From NCBI GenBank assembly GCA_037576195.1, contig CM075102.1, forward strand, positions 14,938,745-15,002,744: DNA of 64,000 nt. The letters run 5' to 3'. The notes below the pieces were generated by a model. That model had not been told where the DNA came from. It was given only the letters and a program-made list of their open reading frames with translations, and made no database searches. This stretch comes from Phytoseiulus persimilis (taxonomy: Eukaryota; Arthropoda; Arachnida; Mesostigmata; Phytoseiidae). The translations under genes were made by a program, and so were the position numbers. Below are positions 1 to 10,699 of the stretch, piece by piece. Each line of letters starts with the position of its first letter. Position 1 is the stretch's first letter.

Positions 1-690
1 GAGAAGACCCCCCCCCCCCCCCCTTTTCTAAAGTCTCGTACCCCATTCTGAAGTTCTCCATCGGCGCAGGCCTTGTGACAGCCAGAAGAAAATATTTTCG
101 GGCTTCGAGCCCTGACGTATCGTAACGTTCCCGAACAGAACTGAAGCCGACAAACAGCACAAACCAAAGCCGAGGAACCTCCCCACCGTCCGGAGTTCAT
201 TCGGGGAACGTTGGCGCCAATCGGTCGGAACCGAGGGTTTCCGATGTTCTAAGAAACAAACATGCGTAGGAGATCCTGTTTCTTCGGAAAACGATCTCAA
301 ACACGACCCAGGAATGGAACTGAAAGTAAACTCAGCAGAGCATTCTGACGAGACAAGACACGTGTGCAAGCAGCTCCCACTCAAGTTCTACGAGAGGGAC
401 CCGTTCATGAACAATGCTCCCTACACATTGAGCTCCCGCGGTTCGCTCAGATTTCCCGTTTGAGCAAACAAGGTTTTCGAGCAGGATCATTCTCCCGATC
501 GGCGATCGAGGTCGACCGCCTACATCGAAGACACAGGTCTACGCCGGGGCTTGTGCGCCTCGTCTGCATACCATCGACCCGCAGCTGGCTTCACCAATCG
601 TTGAGAACTTGTTTTCGGATAGCGAGTTGGGGTTCTCGGACGATGGGTTCGGGTCCCACCGAGGGTGCTTGCCGACGTCTTTGGTGTAGC
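1..690. other. unassigned sequence with a terminal poly-C run
   Basis: A C homopolymer lies at about 9-23, directly at the window edge. Reading frames of up to about 118 codons occur on both strands here, but they overlap one another, have no recognisable domain and are of lengths expected by chance. I see no gene. Confidence 0.5.
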
Positions 691-699
691 CATTTCGTA

Positions 700-1335
700 C
701 AATAAAACCAGGATCCACGGGTTGAACCAGGGCGCGGAAATGCGAACAACCTAGCGTCAAGCCGGGATATATGTAGACGAAATTCGTCGATAAATGAATT
801 GGAAAGTACGGTGGATTGGTTTTGAAACACCTACAAAAAAACGAGACGACGATTTTTTTGAAGGGGGTGACCCACCCCCTCGAGAGGGGGAGATGCTTCA
901 GCCCATCGAGATTTCTTATCAATGGCGGTGGCATGTGTCCAGAATTTCTCGAGTGCTTCCGCCTAAATTCCGATATCTCAGGATCGGTTTTTAGTTCAAG
1001 ATTTTCAAATTGATTTCGCATAAATTCGATATTTTTTTCCTTTTTGAGGCGGTCCTGCAGGTTCCAATGGAAATCACCGCATAGAATCAGTGAAGTTCTC
1101 TGGTTTTGTATACCAGGGGACAGAACATGGTCATATTTCAGTAGGAACTCTTTAATGAATTCGAACGATGTTCCCGGATTTATACATACAGTCGCAAGGA
1201 CGGTTAGTTGGTAACGTAGGAGTATTTTACAGGCACGAATGTCACCAAGATCTTCATCAATGAGATCTGGTGTAATTGTGTGAGTGGCTTGCGTAGGTGC
1301 TCATCTGCGTTCGTGAATAGCAACTCCACCTGTCG
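700..1335 (-). pseudogene. degenerate endonuclease/exonuclease/phosphatase-like domain
   Basis: Read on the minus strand from about 1335 down to about 850, one frame keeps the look of an EEP-type nuclease of the kind attached to LINE or Helitron-like elements. It contains, in order, GVAIH, a TVCINPGTSFEFIKEFL segment, the core ILCGDFHWNLQDR and then EFMRNQFENLELKTDP, ending near RNLDGLKHLP. The usual core is GDFN, so the catalytic-loop Asn is His here. One in-frame TGA follows GVAIHERR, no initiator Met exists before the core, and the segment expected to carry the final His motif is scrambled. The array at 1375 starts immediately upstream. I infer a dead transposon-derived domain. Whether it came from a Helitron-like element or a LINE cannot be decided, because no helicase or reverse transcriptase sits beside it. 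Confidence 0.45.
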
Positions 1336-1374
1336 ACCACGGGATCAACCGTGGACCCCCTGAGCGACTCCGTT

Positions 1375-1900
1375 AAAGTTTATGGACTGCCGTGCCCCAG
1401 GGGGTCGATAACCGACCATCAATTTCTTGGAGCGATTCCGGGACCAATCTGACCTTCACTTTCCGCGTCTGGAGGGGTGATTCCGGGACCGATCTGAGCA
1501 TGACTTTCCCAGGTCTGAGGGGTGATTCCGGGACCGATCTGACCATTACTTTCCAAGTCTGGAAGAGTGATTCCGGGACCAATCTGACCATCACTTTCCA
1601 AGTCTGGAGGGGTGATTCCGGGATCAATCTGACCTTCTATTTTCAAGTCTGGAGGGGTGATTCCGGGACGGATCTTACCATTACTTTCCCAGGTCTGAGG
1701 GGAGATTCCGGGACCAATCTGACCAATACTTTCCAAAACTGGAGGGATGATTCCGGGACCGATCTTACCATTACTTTCGCAGGTCTGAGGGGTGATTCCG
1801 GCACCAATCTGAGCATACTTTGCTGAATCTGGAGGGGTGATTCCGGGACCAATCCGACAATATTTTCCCGAGTCTGGAGGGGTGATTCCTGCGAAAGCTC
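1375..1900. repeat. 45-bp minisatellite, array A (about 10 units) with leader
   Basis: A leader at about 1377-1433 (beginning GTTTATGGACTGCCGTG) is followed by about ten diverged units of 45 bp. The consensus unit contains GGGGTGATTCCGGGACC then AATCTGACCATTACTTTCC and ends in AGTCTGGA or GGTCTGAG. Since 45 is a multiple of three and the unit lacks stops in several frames, long periodic frames exist on both strands: 15-residue repeats around GDSGTNLTITF on plus, and GITPP...QIGP or LVPESPL on minus. A 225-codon minus-strand frame (1419-2096) runs through the array. I treat these frames as a by-product of the period and not as genes. The same leader and unit recur at 5.7 kb. Confidence 0.9.
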
Positions 1901-2379
1901 TCCTACGCCAGTAGACCGCGCGCGACAGAGCACGCAAGCACCGTTCCTTACTGGAATGGAAACTGGATTTGAGATACAGTACAAACTCGATCATTTCAAC
2001 TAATCGATGCGAAAATATGTTAAAATAATTTAGAGAAGACGAAAATACCCTATCTGAGACTCCGAAGCTAATTCGGGAGTGAGAACTCGAGTTCAAACGC
2101 TAACCGATACAGACTAATACAAGATATATTGACGATGGAAGATTCTGAACGATGGATTCATATTCCACATGATTTATTCTGTGTAACGAGACTCTTCAAT
2201 TCTCCTTGCCGCTGCGATTGCTCGGGCATATCCCAGACGAGTCAGGTCGTGCTCTCCAATACCTCCTTGTCTCTCTAGTCATCTCAACGCCACGTCGAAG
2301 GCCTCTAAGGCTTCCGCGGCTGATGGAGGTGGAGGAGAGGTCGCTCCTTCCACCTCCATCTCATATCCAGAAACTCTCA

Positions 2380-3735
2380 TCTTGAGCCTTCGAGTGATGC
2401 ATCGCATCCCAGCGATTCTATAACATTGTCCGCGTCACACTCCTGGAATCCTTCAATTTCGCGAAGTGTCTCCCTGATGTTTCCGGCTTCCACACAAGCG
2501 CTCGGTGATAGCGGCTCTCGATCGACGTTTGTTCTCATCAGCTTGTTCCAAGCGTTTTTCAATATCTCTGGTTTCACGGACTTCCATGCTTCTACGAGCA
2601 TGTAGCAAGCGTCTTTCAGATTGATCAACTTGGAGAAGTTTCTCATCGCATTCTGATCTGAGTCGTCCAATGCGAAGAGTCGAGACCCGAGGCTCGTTCG
2701 ATACGCTTGATTCAACGTTTCGATGACACACTGAACCATGGTTTGGAGGATGGATGTGACGTTCTGAGGCAAATACATCACGCTGGAGAATCGGTCGTCT
2801 CTTGAAGTGAATCCTATGAGGGGTGGGACTGGGCATAGTCCAGAACGAGCAGGACTTTTCGCTGTGGGGGCCCTGTTTCCCTGCGGATTTCCGATCCTTT
2901 TCCACTCCCGGTATGATCGTGTTTTCATGCCGATCCGTGAAAATGTCTCGTGTCATCCATGCCTTTGTCTGGCTCCTGTAGACCAGTGGCAGCTTCTCAT
3001 TCTCGAAACATCTCGGATTCTTCAATCTTCCGAATAAAAACATCGGAATCCAGTGAGTTCCAGTTGCGTTGGCGCACACCATCACCGTGACCCGTTCTCC
3101 GCTGGACTTATGGCCAGGTGCTGATTGCTCACGACGCGCCAACAGAGATTTGCTAGGGAGCTCCTTGTAGAACAGTCCTGTTTGATCAGCATTAAAGACG
3201 AAGTCAGTGTCATCCTCTTCAGCCTCAATGATCCTCCTGTGGTTGTTGACAAAGGATTCTGCCGCGGCTGTGTCTGACTTCAAACTCTCCCCTTGCATTC
3301 CGATTTCACGGATTCCGTGGCGTGCTTTGAAGTTCTCCGGCTGAGAGGTCCAGCCGGAAAACAAACAAAACAAAAAGTCTTGGCTAGCTTCGAAGTTAGG
3401 GTCACCTCCGAGGCTTGAGTTGAAATCAAGTGCTTTTTGCCCGACAGCGGGAATCCCAGCGATCGTACCTGAGTGAACAACGTGGAGAGTGGGGCTCCCA
3501 ACTTTCCGTTTCTGGGCTTTTTCATCGATTTGATATCTATCGCTAGGTCTTGCTCTTGGTGTGTGTTCATGAACGCTACAATGGCCTCGGAATTCTTCTC
3601 TCGATGAGAGATGGTGGACTTTGTTACACTATGCACATCTGCTAACGACGAACCCGATGTGCCATCTTCCAGATCTTCGATGATCTGGGCCCTTTGGTGG
3701 ACAGTCAACACTTTCCTCGGTTTCGGTCCAAACAT
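2380..3735 (-). pseudogene. Tigger/pogo-type (Tc1-mariner superfamily) DDE transposase pseudogene
   Basis: The ATG at 3735 opens an N-terminal helix-turn-helix of the CENP-B/Tigger type (RAQIIEDLEDGTSGSSLADV, then SVTKSTISH). After a frame change near 3370 come KARHGIREIGMQGESL and the catalytic strand FVFNADQTGLFYKE, holding the first catalytic Asp. A third frame shows a remnant of the second catalytic motif (LDYAQSHP, normally LDNAPxHP) followed by a TAG. The C-terminal part, VMYLPQNVTSILQTMVQCV, has lost the third catalytic Asp, normally in PMDQG. KLINLKDACYMLVEAWKSV and KNAWNKL follow. At least two frameshifts, a stop and a missing catalytic residue make this a dead copy. Terminal inverted repeats were not located by eye. 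Confidence 0.88.
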
Positions 3736-3839
3736 GGTACTCAGGGACTGCTTCGAATGATTTTCCAAAGCGACTGATCGATTGTCGAGTCGAATCATAC
3801 ATTTCCGACGAAATTCGCTAATCTTGATGTTGCTTCCAG

Positions 3840-5390
3840 CTCAAGTGACATCACTCCGATGGTGAACATACATTGAAGTGTCGTGGTACATAGTTACATC
3901 GGACTCATTCTCAGAGGCTCGTTCTTTGACTACGATGAGGTCTTTCAGACAGATCAACCCGGCAGTTTCGGTTCTATCCTTGTCGTGTAGCCAAATTGAT
4001 GTGTCCCGAAATGATGCCAGAATGGTCAGCCCATGCCAGCTTCAACAATGATTCTGGGGAGCACCTTGAATGTACCCTCGTGGGTGGCTCGTCATGGTCC
4101 GAGAATGAGTGTTTTTTTTTTCATCTTTCGGTGTTCTCGAAGTGCAGGATCGGCCCACTCTGACTTCTAAACACCTATGTCATCATGGATCCCCCTCATA
4201 TGTGTTCTTCAAACGAGCCGCCATTCGAAATCAGACGGCGTCCGCGTGAAAAAATACGCTTCCAGTCGACATCCTCCGACCTGTTCCGCAGAGTCGAAAT
4301 GATCGAGGTTGGAATCTGAAGGGTTGAAATGATCGGGGTCGTTCTGTATCCGAAATGTCGCTCTCGAAGGCCTCCGCGCGGAGCCACTACGAGGCAAGAA
4401 CGATTCAGGGGAGCAAAAGGGATGATTCCCGGGGACAACTCACGGCCAGCCAAGGAACGAAAGCCAAGGGGAGTCGAGGCACACTACGCGGGTGATATTC
4501 GAAGAAGAACTTACTTGACTGGAGGTTGTCGCGCTCTTGAGAGAACTGTGGACCTCGTCGTACGAACGAGCCTTCATGTACGCTCGCTGACCAGTGAGAT
4601 TCGGACGTCACAAAAATCGACTTCAATACGTGTAATTTCAAAATTGGCGGACAAGCGTCGAATGATATGTGTGCGTCTGGTTTGCCATCTTGTTCACATG
4701 GTGCTACTTCGGATATGCATTCGGACTTCTCGTGAAGCGTTGGTCGACAGCGGGGGACTAAATGTACACGTTTCGCAGGCTATACAGCGGCGCTCCATGT
4801 AGACTGAAAACTCATCCACTCTGATGAAGTTGTCTACCCCAGAACTAACAGTGAATTCACTGATAGCATATTCGGCTCCGGTCGATGGCATCACGTTGTG
4901 GGCTTACGAGGTGATTTGAAATTCTCAAAACCATCGAGGGCTCGTCAATACTCTGAGGCATCATCTCAATGAATTCCCACGAGCAGTGATGGTCGAAGCC
5001 CCATAAAATTGATGGTTGAACGGAGCTCCAGACTTGTCAGAAAAAACGGTCGGTTCCAGGCAACGACGTTCTTCAATGACTCGTTGACATCCGATATTCG
5101 GGAGAACAGATGTCACGGTTCCGTCGGAAACTTATCGTTCTGACATATCTGTTCCTCTCCCGATGGGATGGAGAATGAGTTCGAGAAGCACGTTCATCTT
5201 CCCGTAGGAGCTAGATTTCTCTGAACTTTCTGGATGGTGATTGTGGGCCTGGGGAAGGATTCGATCGAGATGTGCAAGAAGCTCTCAGAATCTTCCGTAC
5301 TCAAGTCGAGTTTCGGGCCGTAGGACGCAGCTCCCGGCTTGGCGTCAGAAACTTTTAATTTTCACCCCTTGACTAATGAACCAATCAGAA
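3840..5390. other. unassigned sequence between Tigger pseudogene and array B
   Basis: This stretch contains only overlapping frames of chance length (the longest is 157 codons, plus strand, 4329-4802) with no recognisable motif, and a short T run near 4113. It may include the untranslated flanks of the Tigger element, but I could not identify its ends. Confidence 0.4.
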
Positions 5391-5681
5391 ACTCGTGCGT
5401 TGGCAAGGATTCAGGTCCTCCACTGAGCAAGGAGCGGATTCCGCCGAGTTCCTGGAGATGCAGCGACACAGCACAAGGTCGCTGTCGTGGGGATCTGATT
5501 TGGCTTTTCCATTAAGCTCCGCGGTGTCTCTCCAGGGGAAGGGACAGTTGACAGGGAAAGAGAAAAAATCGTGGAGTGCTGATTTATTTCAGAGACCAAG
5601 GTGCACCCTGCCAAGGTCGAATTCGTCGCTGGTGCTACTGCCGACGTCGTTGTCGTCTCGCGTCATTTCGGGAGCGCCTGG

Positions 5682-6575
5682 AAAAAGTTTATGGACTGCC
5701 GTGCCCCAGGGAGTCGATAACCGACCGTCAATTTCTTGGAACGATTCCGGGACCAATCTGACCTTCACTCTCCGTGTCTGGAGGGGTGATTCCGGGACCA
5801 ATCTGAGCATTACCTTCCCAGGTCTGAGGGGTGATTCCGAGACCAATCTGACTATTACTTTCCAAGTCTGGAGGGATGATTCCAGGACCGATCTGACCAT
5901 TACTTTTCAAGTCTGAAGAGGTGATTCCGGGACCAATCTGACCATTACTTTCCAAGTCTGGAGGAGGGATTCCGGGACCAATCTGACCTTCACTTTTCAA
6001 GTCTGGAGGGGTGATTTCGGGACCAATCTGACCTTCACTTTTCAAGTCTGGAGGGGTGATTCCGGGACCGATCTTACCATTACTTTCGCAGGTCTGGGGG
6101 GTGATTCCGGCACTAATCCGAGCATACTTTGCTGAAACTGGAGGGGTGATTCCGGGACAAATCCGACAATATTTTCCCGAGTCTGGAGGGGTGATTCCGG
6201 GACCAATCCGACAATATTTTTTCAAGTCTAGAGGGGTGATTCCGGGACCGATCTTACCATTACTTTCCCAGGTCTGAGGGGTGATTCCGGGACCAATCTG
6301 ACCAATACTTTCCAAAACTGGAGGGATGATTCCGAGACCGATCTTACCATTACTTTCGCAGGTCTGAGGGGTGATTCCGGCACTAATCTGAGCATACTTT
6401 GCTGAATCTGGAGGGGTGATTCCGGGACCAATCCGACAATATTTTCCCGAGTCTGGAGGGTGATTCCGGGACCAATCCCACAATATTTTTTCGAGTCTGG
6501 TGGGGGTGATTCCGGGACTAATCCGACAATCTTTTTGAGAGTCTGGAGGGGTGATTCCGGGACCAATCCGACAAT
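5682..6575. repeat. 45-bp minisatellite, array B (about 18 units) with leader
   Basis: The leader at about 5687-5743 is nearly identical to that of the array at 1.4 kb, and about eighteen 45-bp units follow. Unit variants (for example CTGAGCATACTTTGCTGAA and CCGACAATATTTTCCCGAG) are shared between arrays and recur in the same order, so array B looks like a duplicated and internally expanded relative of array A. A 251-codon minus-strand frame (5728-6483) of 15-residue repeats of the GITPPD...QIGP type crosses it. There is no start context, splice signal or non-repeat domain to support a protein. Confidence 0.9.
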
Positions 6576-6579
6576 AGTC

Positions 6580-8810
6580 CTAAGAAACGAGCCGTTGAAG
6601 CCGTCCGTCGAGACGTCCGAAGATCTGATCTGAGCCAGATGGCCTCTGGAGCGGCATTTCGCATCTGCCGTTACGTTCGACAGTCCGTCCCCAGGCGAGT
6701 CCAGGAGAGCTCGGGATAACTTTCTCGGACCCTCGCGCCTCCTCCTGAACGTTTCGGAGTCTCAGGGGCTCGCTTCAGGAAAAACCGGAAGGGTCGCGCC
6801 CCCGCGGAAACGCTTCGCGCCTCACCGGCTGAGAACCACTGGCCTATTCCACTGATTGGAGCTAGCTGCGCTGAAACCAGCCCATCGTCCATCGGCAATC
6901 CGTTGATTCGTGCCGTGGGTCAGTGTTGCCTACCTACTCTGGAGATGCTTCGGGGATCGAGAGCGGAAATATTCGGGTGGTTTAGCACTCTCTCAGTTTT
7001 TCTCGAAGAAATGGATCGTCGACTCCAGGCTTGTTGGGAAGTTATGGAAGGAAATGCGAGACGAACGAGAACTCTCGAGTGGGGGACCCTCCAAGTCAGC
7101 TGAATACTATACCAGGTCTACTCATATGAGACCGGAATTTTTTCTCTGGTTTCACATGCATAGACCCGGTAGCTGGCCATTTTTCAAGGGCAAACGATAA
7201 TTCAGAACTGTTTCCTGTCGAATAACCGGGTCCCTTGTGCGCGTCGGATGCGACCATTTTCGGGAGAACCTCGGAGGAATAACTTCGCCCGAACGCAGTT
7301 TTATCGAATAAACTCCGAGACAGAAAAAATTAATGGACGGTCTAAAAGTTTTCCATCGATCACTGTTCTCGTTTCGGGAAAATCTCAGAAGTAAGAAAAT
7401 TCGGGCTAAGATCGTTCGGGAGCTCGAGTATACTTGAGCCCAGTGGGGGGAGCCTGTATCGTCGACCTTAGCCGTTACCCACGAAGGCACTCTATTTGCT
7501 CCGCCCTCCGAATGAGCCCAGGAAGAGTTCTCCGAAAGTTTACTCCCGAAAGCAGGTTCCACGCCTCCATAATTGAGGAATTGATCCCGATACCGATTCG
7601 AGATAATACTCAACGTGGATATTTTTCTGAATTCCCCTGTACAGGCTTCGCGGAAACGAGTAGAATGAACAAAACATCCATTGTCGGGTGTTATCCATCA
7701 TTTGGCTTCAATGTGACATGTGTGTTTCTCAGACACCAATATTGAGATCACCGCGAGTAGCATGGAAACTGCCGAGAGAGAGGTGGAAAATCCATTCAGA
7801 GAACTCGGAGAAGTCTCGCACGTCGGTCTGCTTGCGGTTCCCTCTTGCGGTGGAAATGGTTTGCAAATGCTAGTTGTCTTGCCTTCCCCAGCTCCACCTG
7901 TGACGATGTTGATTTCGATAGCTATATAAGCGGCATCGGCCAATTTCCGAGCTGAGAATCGATATTTAGAACAATGGAGCGATCGACCCTGCTGTTTTTG
8001 AACCATGGAATCAGGTTTGTAGACTTCGCAACGAATCTCCGGCTCCTCGGTAATGATGTGACCCCACGACGGAAACAGCTTCCCACTAATTCTTCGCCGG
8101 GTGGACGGAGCTTCGCTGGGTCGTCGAATACTTCGAAGAAACGTCGGTGACAGTACCCGGCTGCCCCGCAGCTGTCTCGATAATAAAATCTTCCCTGATG
8201 TAGGGGTCTGTGTCGAATCAAAGGCTACCTCGAGAACGGATACGGCAACCGCGATCGAGCGAAGCGGGTCAATTTTCATCGGGCCCCATGAAGCGCACCG
8301 TGAGAAGTACGCGTGCGTTTGTCCTGAGTCAATCCGTAGCAATCTGCCTCCAACCATAACATGGTGGTACCATCTCCGGGTTCCGGACTCCGGAAATTGA
8401 TGTTAATAGAGGTGTCGAACTAGGCCACGCGGATAACCTTCTGCAATGGGTACGGCCGAAAATGGGAATCGAGCTCTGGAACTTCAAGCCGATCATGCGG
8501 ACGACGTTCGAAGATCGAATGAACATGTTGAATGGAAATGCGGTCTCATGCTGGGTCGAGCCTGATACGGAGTGGGGAGAACCGTAAGTGGACACGACGT
8601 CATTGATCCAGTCAAAACATGCATTCATTACATCAGGAGATTCCGATCGTGTCGGGTTCTGCAGCACCACGCCGGTACTGATATACTGCTTCTCGTTCTG
8701 TGATTGCCGCCGCCGTTCTGCTGCTGCCGCTCCTGCCAACACCAGCTCTATGACCGCTGCTCTCGTCCGGTGTTGCGGCTTGACGGATGGTTAGGGTCCG
8801 ACAAGCCGAA
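6580..8810. other. unassigned sequence
   Basis: No recognisable gene. Two overlapping minus-strand frames, 7698-8357 (219 codons) and 8329-8742 (137 codons), are longer than most chance frames here and lie end to end. Neither shows a known motif and their composition is rich in Ser and Arg, as in shadow frames. They are noted only as candidates for transcript evidence. Confidence 0.35.
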
Positions 8811-8828
8811 ACTTCGAACCCGAAACGC

Positions 8829-8945
8829 ATGAAGCCGAAAAATCGAGCCCGAAAAATCGAGCCCGAGAAGCAATGAAGCCGAAAAGCATGAAGCCGGAAA
8901 CCTCCTCTCCCCAACGGCGGAGTGTTCGGGACTGGTTTGGCGGGA
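8829..8945 (+). repeat. dispersed repeat, copy 1 (GAAGCCGAAAA family)
   Basis: Short internal repeats of GAAGCCGAAAA and AATCGAGCCCGAAAA are followed by CCTCCTCTCCCCAACGGCGG and then GGGACTGGTTTGGCGGG. The same series of blocks is present in reverse orientation at 9713-9857. Both the internally repeated part and the unique tail are shared, so this is a real repeat family and not simple sequence. The type of element is unknown. Confidence 0.75.
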
Positions 8946-9712
8946 TGGGATGTCTGTATCGTTTCGTCGATCTGTACCTTTGTGAGTCGTTGGAGCGTCG
9001 GAACGACTGGGAGAAGTTCTCGGATGAGATGATGACAACGGCTCAGTATGACTCCAGAGCACGGCGAAACGATGAAAACAACCTTTTTCCCGATTCGCTC
9101 TCTGATACAGAACCTTTCGCACGAGCGCTTTTCATCAGCGTGCCCATTTACGGGAATGGGTCATTCTTCTAGGCACGCAAGCGCCTCTGCGCGCTCATCC
9201 TGGGTTTGAGTGTTGTCCTGGGCAGGGGCGCCTCCATCTCATCATCGTCAAATCATTGACGCCATAGGAACTGATCGTCCGGGTTTAATAGGAACGTATG
9301 ACTCGTCTGCCGGAGTGCGGGCGATTTTGTAGATGCTCTAGGGATTGATCGCACTACTGCGAGTGGAGCTGACAAACGCGGATTCCGGTTCAGTCGAGTT
9401 CATCTGAGCCTTCAACAGGCAGCAGATGTACTGTGACTGCGGAAGAGGGTTTCCATGCCGGTTTTCCCTTTTCGGTGGGAAAGAACAAGGTGTAACAGCG
9501 TTTCCTGCGAGTGTACTAGAGCTGGAGGTGAAGATTCCTCTTCAGTTCTAGCGAGTTGACCTCGGAAACTTCGAGATTCGCGTTCAGCAGATTGCTTCCT
9601 GTGGCAATTACACCTTTGGTCAGTTCGAACTAGGGACCGTAGATGCGCAACAGCGAGGACGTAAGCGAGGCAGAAGAAGTAGGTAGGCTGAGCATAACGA
9701 AGGTGCAATTCC

Positions 9713-9857
9713 TCCCCGCTAAACCAGTCCCGACTGCTCCGCTGTTGGGAGAGGAGGTTTTTCGGCTTCAGGCTCTTCAACTTCATGCCTATCGGCTTCA
9801 TGCTTTTCGGGCTCGATTTTTCGGCTTCGTGCATTTCTGGCTCGATTTTTCGGCATC
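9713..9857 (-). repeat. dispersed repeat, copy 2, inverted relative to copy 1
   Basis: Read on the minus strand, this gives GCCGAAAAATCGAGCC blocks, GAAGCCGAAAAACCTCC, TCTCCCAACAGCGGAG and GGGACTGGTTTAGCGGG. It matches copy 1 at 8829-8945 block by block with moderate divergence and some length difference. About 770 bases separate the two copies. Confidence 0.75.
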
Positions 9858-9869
9858 CAGGGTATACAC

Positions 9870-10690
9870 CTGACGGATGATCGAACTTGTCGAGAAAGAC
9901 CTGCAAAGGTAGACTGCCGGGGGAATCAGCCAGTCGGCAAGCAATGATGTAAAATACTCAAGGAGACCGAGATTTTAATGACCAACATTCTAGTTATGCG
10001 CTTTTATTCGGCGAGAAGTTTTCTTAGTGCCATCAGCTCCTGGTGAGCAATCAGACGGAGTGCTCTTTTGGTTGCGATCGGAGCCTCCTTGCCATCGAAG
10101 AGGTCAGCTGTGAAAGTGAACGTTCGTCCCCGAAATTAGTCGGACATCCGTACCGGGAAAGTTCGTGAGCTGAAACCAACAGGCAACGAACGATGGCTGG
10201 AGTTCGTCATCGGCAGAGCCCTTCGCATCCGAGAGCCGAAACAACGTCCCCTGATGTTACGCGTTAGTATCTGGCCCAATGCGGACATGGGCACCCGGCG
10301 CTGAACATCCCGTTCTTCAGTAAAACTGCCGTTGTTCCCTATCAGAAGAGCTCTCGGGTTGCGAATTGAATCCGTTCCTCGACCGCGCCGCACTCCCAAT
10401 GTTGGATTCGATCGGGCCTGTTCATTCAAGGGCTATGTGCAAGAGTGTCGCTTGAAGTCTTCGTCCGGGGCAAACTTGGAGCAGCGCCAGCAATACGAGA
10501 AAAGAAACAGATACTCTCGATCGAAAGGGATTCCTTTTGGCATTTCTACACGGGTTCAGTACACCCCATTGGCGAACCATTTCATAGATCGCCCGGATGA
10601 TCCTCTTATTTTGTTGCTCTGCGAATTGAGGGTTCTCTCCTGCACTTCACATTCTTGTTCTGAGCCGTAGAGTTCGTCGAGGAGAAAATT
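9870..10690. other. unassigned sequence
   Basis: Only short overlapping frames (up to 112 codons) with no motif. A minus-strand frame continuing from the kinase-like sequence (10556-10801) might hold its C-terminal tail, but nothing in it is diagnostic. Confidence 0.4.
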
Positions 10691-10699
10691 CAAATTTAG

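Noticed and set aside
1392-1984. Regularly spaced repeats that might suggest a CRISPR-like array
   Set aside because: Units are directly adjacent and there are no unique spacers between them. The DNA is animal nuclear; this is a minisatellite.
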